DNA of 64,000 nucleotides, taken from positions 1 through 64,000 of the forward strand of contig WEDG01005431.1 in assembly GCA_017591395.1 (NCBI GenBank). The letters run 5' to 3'. Position numbers and translations under genes: made by a program. The DNA is from Schistocephalus solidus (lineage: Eukaryota > Platyhelminthes > Cestoda > Diphyllobothriidea > Diphyllobothriidae). Shown one piece after another: positions 58,529 through 64,000 of the stretch (its first letter is position 1; the number at the start of each line of letters is the position of its first letter). The notes under the pieces were generated by a model. That model worked only from the letters and a program-made list of their open reading frames with translations. It searched no databases and was not told the DNA's origin.

Positions 58529-59200
58529 GGTTAGGGTTGATGCGGGGTAAAATATCCCCCCTGTTGAAGTCTTTCGCAAGGCCACCTTTTTTAAGTGGGC
58601 AGGGCGTTCCTATATCCGTGACCCCAATAAGTGCTAATTAAATGCATTCCTACACCCTAAAGAAACTCCTATCATCCGATTTGCTTGAACACGCATTCCA
58701 GCGCTCACAGCCGTCCATTTTAATACCCCAACGTACGGCAAATAAAATTTCAACCAGGTGGACACGCCGACACCTGCGCACGCTCCTTCAAACTCGCAAA
58801 CGCAGCTGACACCATGCGGTTTCGCCCATCGACATGCTAGAATACCATCGACATAGGACCTATCCTCGCCAGTGGTCGCTGCAGGCCGCAACTGAAACAA
58901 GGGTTTCTGTAGATCATAAAACCCATTATGCTATATCCCTAGTCTTGTCCTGCTAATCAGCACATGAGTGCAAGTTTGAGAGCATACTCTTGTGTTCAGA
59001 CTGTACTGTACTGTACGCCTCATCCATTGCGAAGTAGACAGCTCAAACCAATAGGACGAAAGGAGTTGTTTTAGAGTGTAGGGATGAATTTTGTTACCGC
59101 CAACTTGGGACAAGGACATATAAACGCACTGCCCACTTAAAAAAGGTGGCCGTGTGATAGACTTCATCGGGGGATATTTTACCCTGTATCAAACCTAACA
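58529..59200. mobile_element. Non-autonomous element with ~160-bp terminal inverted repeats
   Basis: The left end GGTTAGGGTTGATGCGGGGT and the right end TGTATCAAACCTAAC are inverse complements. The pairing continues inward through AAAATATCCCCC, GCCACCTTTTTTAAGTGGGC (58582-58601 with 59127-59148), the CCTACACCCTAAA phrase and AACTCCTATCATCC, so each arm is about 160 bp. The centre (58691-58993) recurs alone at 60811-61106. No transposase frame is present. Confidence 0.65.
58691..58993. repeat. ~300-bp direct repeat, copy A (inside the TIR element)
   Basis: Collinear with 60811-61106. Shared phrases are CATTCCAGCGCTCACAGCCG, ACGCCGACACCTG, GCTCCTTCAAACTCGCAAA, ATCATAAAACCCAT, TATATCCCTAGTCTT and CTGCTAATCAGCAC. 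Confidence 0.8.
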
Positions 59201-59400
59201 CTAACCCTAACCCAAAAATGTTCCTTAATATGCTTCCTTATACTAGCCGCAGCATAAATCTAAACCCTCGAGTTAACACGAACTCAAAACTTGACCCTCA
59301 ATATTTTCCTGTCCCTAACCCCATCTACGATCATAACACCAAACCTTAACCATTATCCTTGGCTTACCCCTAAACCTCGTTTCTCCTGAATTCGGTCCAC
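59185..59400. repeat. Degenerate telomere-like tract
   Basis: CACTAACCCTAACCC near 59200 is the best-kept piece. Further scattered phrases follow, such as TAAACCCT, CCCTAACCCC, AAACCTTAACC and CCCCTAAACC. Orientation is CCCTAA on the plus strand. It starts where the TIR element ends. Confidence 0.5.
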
Positions 59401-59689
59401 AACCGCATGCAAGCCAGTGAACACTGTGTAAGAGGACGCAGTCTTTGGTGACACGACAGCCGGATGAGGTGCAGAATTCTTCCATGAATATGTGGAATTA
59501 ACCGTGTTTCATGTAAAAATCTCTTCCTGCTTAGGCAGCCACACAGGTCATTCTTAGCGATTTCCTATTCGAATACCAGTGGTAGCTGTCAAAATGAAAA
59601 TTAAATTTATCGAAACAACGAGGCAGGTGTTCAAATGCAAGCTGTTAGCCAAGAACTCTGCATATTTAGTCACTGAGTGAAGCTTACTC

Positions 59690-59850
59690 TTTCTTGACAC
59701 GGGCCAAGATGGGAAATTTGAAACGAGTGAGGTGAATGCAGGGCAAGTCTGCTCTTACTATAATCCAGCGCCAGTGAGCGTGCCTGCAGCACAGGTCTGT
59801 GGTGCATACGGTGGACCTCATCGTACTATGACGGTCAAACAGTCGCGTGA
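59690..59850 (+). mobile_element. LINE/SINE family 3' tail, diverged
   Basis: The fragment has TTCTTGACACGGGCCAAGAT, ACTATAATCCAGCGCCAGTG, CATACGGTGGACCTCATCG and GACGGTCAAACAGTCG. It resembles the tail variant of the LINE at 27.7 kb (ACTATAATCCAGCG) more than that at 25.0 kb. Confidence 0.6.
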
Positions 59851-59969
59851 ATTATAAGAAATAACCGGCTTGTCGTGATAGGACTGAACATACTCCCGTT
59901 GGCGTGAAACACCGCATAACTGAAATAGCGTCTTCACATACTAACAATGCCAATGAATACCAGAAACTG

Positions 59970-60300
59970 GAATGGCCATTTCTGACTCATAAGCCATCAT
60001 CAGCTTGTTGCACCCAATTCCGTGTGGTGCATCACCCGAGGCTGGAACTCGTGACCCATAAGTCACAAGGCAGAACGGGACAAATGAGTCCCGTTAGCGA
60101 TTGGTGTGCGTTCATCAACAGATACGTCAACGAATACCGCTCAAGTGTGCGGTGGTCACGAGCGTTAAAGAACGGAAAACCGCATATCTGCAAATGCTGG
60201 CGGAAACCATTGGGCAAGAACCAACCACGCACAGCTGGCGACGCAACCACTCTAGTAATTATGCTGACACCGTTGTCGTCAAAACGACAAATACCTTTAA
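59970..60300 (-). repeat. ~330-bp repeat with SINE-like tail, copy B (inverted)
   Basis: Inverse-complement partner of 58196-58525. On the minus strand it ends CTGATGA (59997-60003), a 5-bp UGGCU/AGUCA hairpin and GAAATGGCC. The better pairing here than in copy A suggests the hairpin is a real feature of the family. Confidence 0.75.
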
Positions 60301-60810
60301 TTTTCCATTATCTCCTCAACCTTATATTCCCAAATACGCAAGTTACCAGGGAAGAGGAAATTGAGCAGCAAGCGCTCCTCTCGAGGATGTGTTGATCAAA
60401 CGAAGTCGCCCTTTCGGAATAGACAGGGAGACAAAAAAATTTATTCTGGTGACTCAAAAAACGAAGCTGTGTGTGTAGGTTTTTATATGGGCACCCACGT
60501 TGCCCGTTGTTATATCCTTGGCAGCGATAAATAATTGGCTCAGAAACCTGGAAAATATGCCTGCAAGATACAGAAGAAAGTTACAAATGCCTAAAGACCC
60601 CATCAAATCCATATCCAAGATTACCAATGCACATAAAATATCAGAGTATATGACAATACTGCACACACCTCATAAAGTGGTGGTTCTGTGGCCAACAATC
60701 GTCTGTATGGTGCCTGGTATCCTTGGTCAACACCCCGACTGCCTCAAGACCCTTCATTTCGCAGCGAGTGGTTCCAGGTGCATTGACCTTACAGTCTGTC
60801 CCACTGCCAC
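60301..60810. other. No gene recognised
   Basis: A 123-codon plus-strand frame (60500-60871) overlaps the next repeat and shows no domain. Confidence 0.4.
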
Positions 60811-61106
60811 ACGCATGCATTCCAGCGCTCACAGCCGTCCATTTGAATACCGCACCCTACGGCAACTATAATGCAGACCAGGTGGATACGCCGACACCTG
60901 AACCTGCTCCTTCAAACTCGCAAAGACCATGCTGTTTCGCCCAATTGCATGCTGAAAATCATCGGCATACGACCTATGATCGCCATTGGTCGCTGCTGGC
61001 CGACACAGTAATAAGGGGTTCTGTATATCATAAAACCCATCATGTTATATCCCTAGTCTTCTACTGCTAATCAGCACCTGATTGCAAGTTTGACAGCACC
61101 CTCGTC
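60811..61106. repeat. ~300-bp direct repeat, copy B
   Basis: Collinear with 58691-58993, but without the terminal inverted repeats that flank that copy. Confidence 0.8.
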
Positions 61107-61641
61107 TAAACGGTTTAAGCCAATTAAACCAAATGAACCAAAAACAATAAAAGCGAGGTCATCACCATTAGGATGACCTGTACACAGCCAAAAGCGCATC
61201 AAATAACCCTCAGTAATTTGAATCGGAGCCGAGCCTAGGACGGTCCAATTTTGTTTACGGTACATCACTTGCAGCTAACTAATATCATTTTATTCAAGCG
61301 AGCACGTCTATTGAATATCCCTCCCCATCAAGTCTTCAGTTATCTGTCGCCGTTCTTTTAATTAACACTATACCAACAAGCAATGCACAGCAATTAAATC
61401 AACCGATGTTTTTTTCGGGAAAGTACGTAAAACTTGTTCTGGAATACTCATGACAACACAACTCCTAGTTCTCAGAAGACATGCACAATTTCGACCTTTG
61501 CTTTTTAACTTGAACAGTTGATTGATCTATACGCCTCACTCATTATAATTCTGCACAGTCAGCGATGGCGACGATGAAACTGCTGTACTATCTGTGCCTA
61601 CATGCTCTAATGATTAACGGACATAACCTTTTCCTTTACGA
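61107..61641. other. No gene recognised
   Basis: AT-rich sequence, no domain-bearing frame. Confidence 0.4.
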
Positions 61642-61967
61642 TCTTCTCTTGAACCCCTTCGGTATTTTAGCCCTGCATTTTTGTATCTACATACTAGATA
61701 GTAATGGCAATTTTACAACAAGTTCAGTAACAGTTAAGTTATTATTAAAATACATTCAAGCATTTCGTGCCCACAATTTTCTTATAGTTAACGGCAATAC
61801 AGGCTATCACCTTTGCGCGTTATTCAAAAGTAGGCAGCTTCATAACGTGCAGGCAGATGCAGATGTCGAGTAATACTTCCAACGAGCCTCCTCTTCCTCC
61901 TCCCTTGTAGGTTATCTTTATGCACCCACAGTATTCCTCTTTATATCCTTAGCAGCCTATCCAGGGC
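61642..61967. repeat. ~325-bp direct repeat, copy A
   Basis: Collinear with 62431-62755. Shared phrases are CTTCTCT-GAACCC, CATTTTTGTAT, ACATACTAGAT, TTCAAGCAT, GGCAATACAG, GCGCGTTATTCA, GGCAGATGCAGATGTC, ATGCACCCACAGT and GCAGCCTATC. Confidence 0.8.
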
Positions 61968-62029
61968 GAAAAACATCAACATCCTCGAAACGGTCCAAAG
62001 GTGAGCAAACAAACTTGTCCTTCGACATG

Positions 62030-62335
62030 GCTCACAGCCTTATTTAAAATCGGCTGTCGAATCTCAATCTCTTTTCCTTGTGCTATAGACAGCTTCGAGG
62101 AGACCTGATTCTAATATTCGCATACTACGCGTTTAAGGACTGTTGTTTGGTCCCAGGTGATTTTTTCGAATAAGCAAGAAATTACGTGGGACTGGAGCTA
62201 GGCTAGACACTCGGAAGTACTTATTATCCAAAAGAGTAACTGAAGCTACGAATAATCTTTCTATGGATGTGGTTATGTCGGAATCTCTGAAGGCTTTTCA
62301 AGCAAAAAGTAAGCGATATAATTGTGCGAGCTAAA
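62030..62335 (+). mobile_element. CR1-like LINE C-terminal fragment
   Basis: Between the two direct-repeat copies, broken frames read FSLCYRQLRGDLILIFAYYA near 62080-62135 and KDCCLVPGDFFE. Further on, YLLSKRVTEATNNLSMDVVM and SESLKAFQAK can be read. The order is that of the CR1 C-terminal domain seen at 2030-2260. It is a short, decayed tail. Confidence 0.6.
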
Positions 62336-62430
62336 ACTCGAACTGAAAGCTCCAAGTCCGACGTCAGAAAATAAGGTATTTATAATACTGCTAGCTCTAT
62401 TTGAATAACAATTATTTATGTTTTATTATT

Positions 62431-62755
62431 TTCTTCTCTCGAACCCTTCGTTATTCGTGCCCTTCATTTTTGTATGTACATACTAGATGGTAAGTTTAAC
62501 ATTTCATCCAATACAGTTTTCGTTAATTTACTATTCAAATGTATTCAAGCATCTCGTGCCCTGAATTAACTTATAGTTTACGGCAATACAGTCTGACATC
62601 CTTGCGCGTTATTCAGATGTAGGCAGCTTAATAACGTGCTGGCAGATGCAGATGTCTTGTAATAGATCCAACGAACCTCCTCTTTCTCTTTCCTTGAAGG
62701 TGTCTAGATGCACCCACAGTGCTCGTCGTTATAACCTTTGCAGCCTATCTGGGGC
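62431..62755. repeat. ~325-bp direct repeat, copy B
   Basis: Partner of 61642-61967, about 790 bp downstream in the same orientation, with a CR1-like tail in between. Confidence 0.8.
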
Positions 62756-64000
62756 TCCGACTATTTGCTAGAGAAAAAAATCAAAACTCAGTTCAATTTT
62801 ATATTAACGGATATTCTTGCAAGATATATTTGCACGAAGAAAACTGTTAGAGTATCCACTGTTGCTGGCAAAGCAACAGACAGCTCAAAGGCAGGATTTG
62901 GCGTTGAGCATTTGAAATAGAGCGCTTTGGTTGGAAACATTGACAAGTTTTCAACAACACGAATTTGTTCCTCAGCTGCAGGCCATTCAGGAGGTGTCAG
63001 AAGAAGAAGAGACGAAGGTTGAAGATAAGGAGTATTATGTCCACGTTGACTATGAAGAATACAACAATGTAGAGAAGGTCAATTCACCTGCAGACAAAGT
63101 AAAATGAATGTTAATCGATGCGAGCAACAACAGGCGTAAGTGATGATAGGCATCGTGATACCTGGCATTTCTTGAACACTTGTCGCGAATGGAGATTTAT
63201 CAAAAAATTAATACGTGGATAACCCACGTAATTTGTCCTGAGCTGCCAGCTGGAAGGTGACCATCTCCACGTTGGAAGTCCGTCAATATGCCCTTCCGTT
63301 AGTCCACGATTAGTTCCTTGTTCCTCTTATGTTTTTAAGAGTCATGTTAGTCCTTCTGCTGCGCTTCTCCTTGCTACCACTGCCAACCATCATTTCATCC
63401 ATATGAATTATTGTAGAAGTTAACACGATACTAGCTCAAAGACAGTGGACGCCTTTACGTTGGCACTGGAAAAACATGTGGAGAAACTTTGTTTCCTGTG
63501 GGAAGCCTACTGTTTAGGAGTAGGAAAAATCAGATTGCCCGTGTAAATGGGACATATTTGCCTTTCACACTGCGTAACTCTGTACACATTTGTGATAACT
63601 ATTTGATAAATACAGTGTTTTATATTCATCTGTCTTCCATTTCGGCATAGAGCGCCTGTGATCACGAATATCAGAAACTGGAAGGACGCAACTTTGTGAG
63701 GGCATGGCGGCCCAAATAATCACACGAGAATTCTGAATAAGACAGCTCAAGCGAAGGCATGTTTATAGGACTGAAACGAGCGCACTACTAGGACGAGGTG
63801 TGAAGAGAGCGATGTCAAGTGATTTCCCTCGGCGAACCTAAGCGTTTCCATCAGAACCACTCGACTCCTATTATTTGCAGGTTAAGGCCGATAGCTGTTT
63901 AAGGACAGCCCCACCCGTATCTACTCATTCACTTGTTCCTGCGGAGCGGGATATACTTGGCGTACAACAGGCCGCTTGTAAAGAGGGCGCGTGAACACAT
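62756..64000. other. No gene recognised
   Basis: Short frames only to the end of the window, no recognised element. Confidence 0.45.

Noticed and set aside
1..64000. CRISPR arrays, bacterial operons or riboswitches
   Set aside because: No spaced identical repeats, ribosome binding sites or operon-like gene spacing; the sequence is eukaryotic.

Overview
This window looks like a stretch of a platyhelminth (flatworm) nuclear genome, most likely a tapeworm. The genus is an inference, not something the sequence proves. The evidence is an intron-split eukaryotic splicing-factor gene, low gene density, and a dense load of decayed CR1/Jockey-like LINEs, RTE-like LINEs with C-terminal C2H2 zinc fingers, GIY-YIG-bearing Penelope-like elements (PLEs), tRNA-derived SINEs and TTAGGG-like interstitial repeats. 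No bacterial, viral or organellar gene set is present.

The one host gene I can define end to end is CWC15 (spliceosome NineTeen-complex-associated factor). It has three exons on the + strand between 3334 and 8275, all joined in phase 1 at GT-AG introns, and encodes 273 residues. A second, unrecognised pair of short exon-like segments lies at 43813-44068.

Layout. 1-2.7 kb holds CR1-like LINE debris on both strands. 3.3-8.3 kb is CWC15. 9.3-11.9 kb is a CR1-like fragment running into a PLE with reverse transcriptase (RT) plus GIY-YIG and a hammerhead-like 3' hairpin. 12-14 kb holds a SINE and old RTE-like LINE debris. 14-21 kb is mostly featureless, with SINEs and a minus-strand PLE (19.7-20.8). 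22-23.2 kb is a second, Neptune-like PLE lineage interrupted by a tRNA-like unit. 23.3-38.5 kb is a block of one RTE-like LINE family: a 5'-truncated copy with a clean target-site duplication (23.3-25.0), a nearly full-length copy (27.7-32.8, minus), and a SINE-LINE chimera (32.8-36.3, minus), plus SINEs and tails. 41-42 kb is a CR1/Jockey-like LINE. 43-50.4 kb is a nest of decayed PLEs, including a head-to-head pair, two (TA)n tracts at PLE ends, a 369-bp palindromic element and a 600-bp direct repeat. 51-54 kb has LINE tails. 55-61 kb has degenerate telomere-like tracts, a terminal-inverted-repeat element and paired 300-bp repeats. 61.6-62.8 kb has another direct repeat and a CR1 tail.

How the parts relate. 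The RTE-like LINE and the tRNA-derived SINE share about 255 bp of 3' end, which is the expected arrangement if LINE-encoded enzymes mobilise the SINE. The SINE-LINE chimera at 35930 fits reverse-transcriptase template jumping. Five PLE ends carry a conserved CUGANGA / stem II / GAAA hairpin of hammerhead type just before AATAAA. All mobile-element ORFs seen here are broken by stops or frameshifts, so none looks autonomous in this window. Boundaries of old repeats are approximate because they were read by eye.
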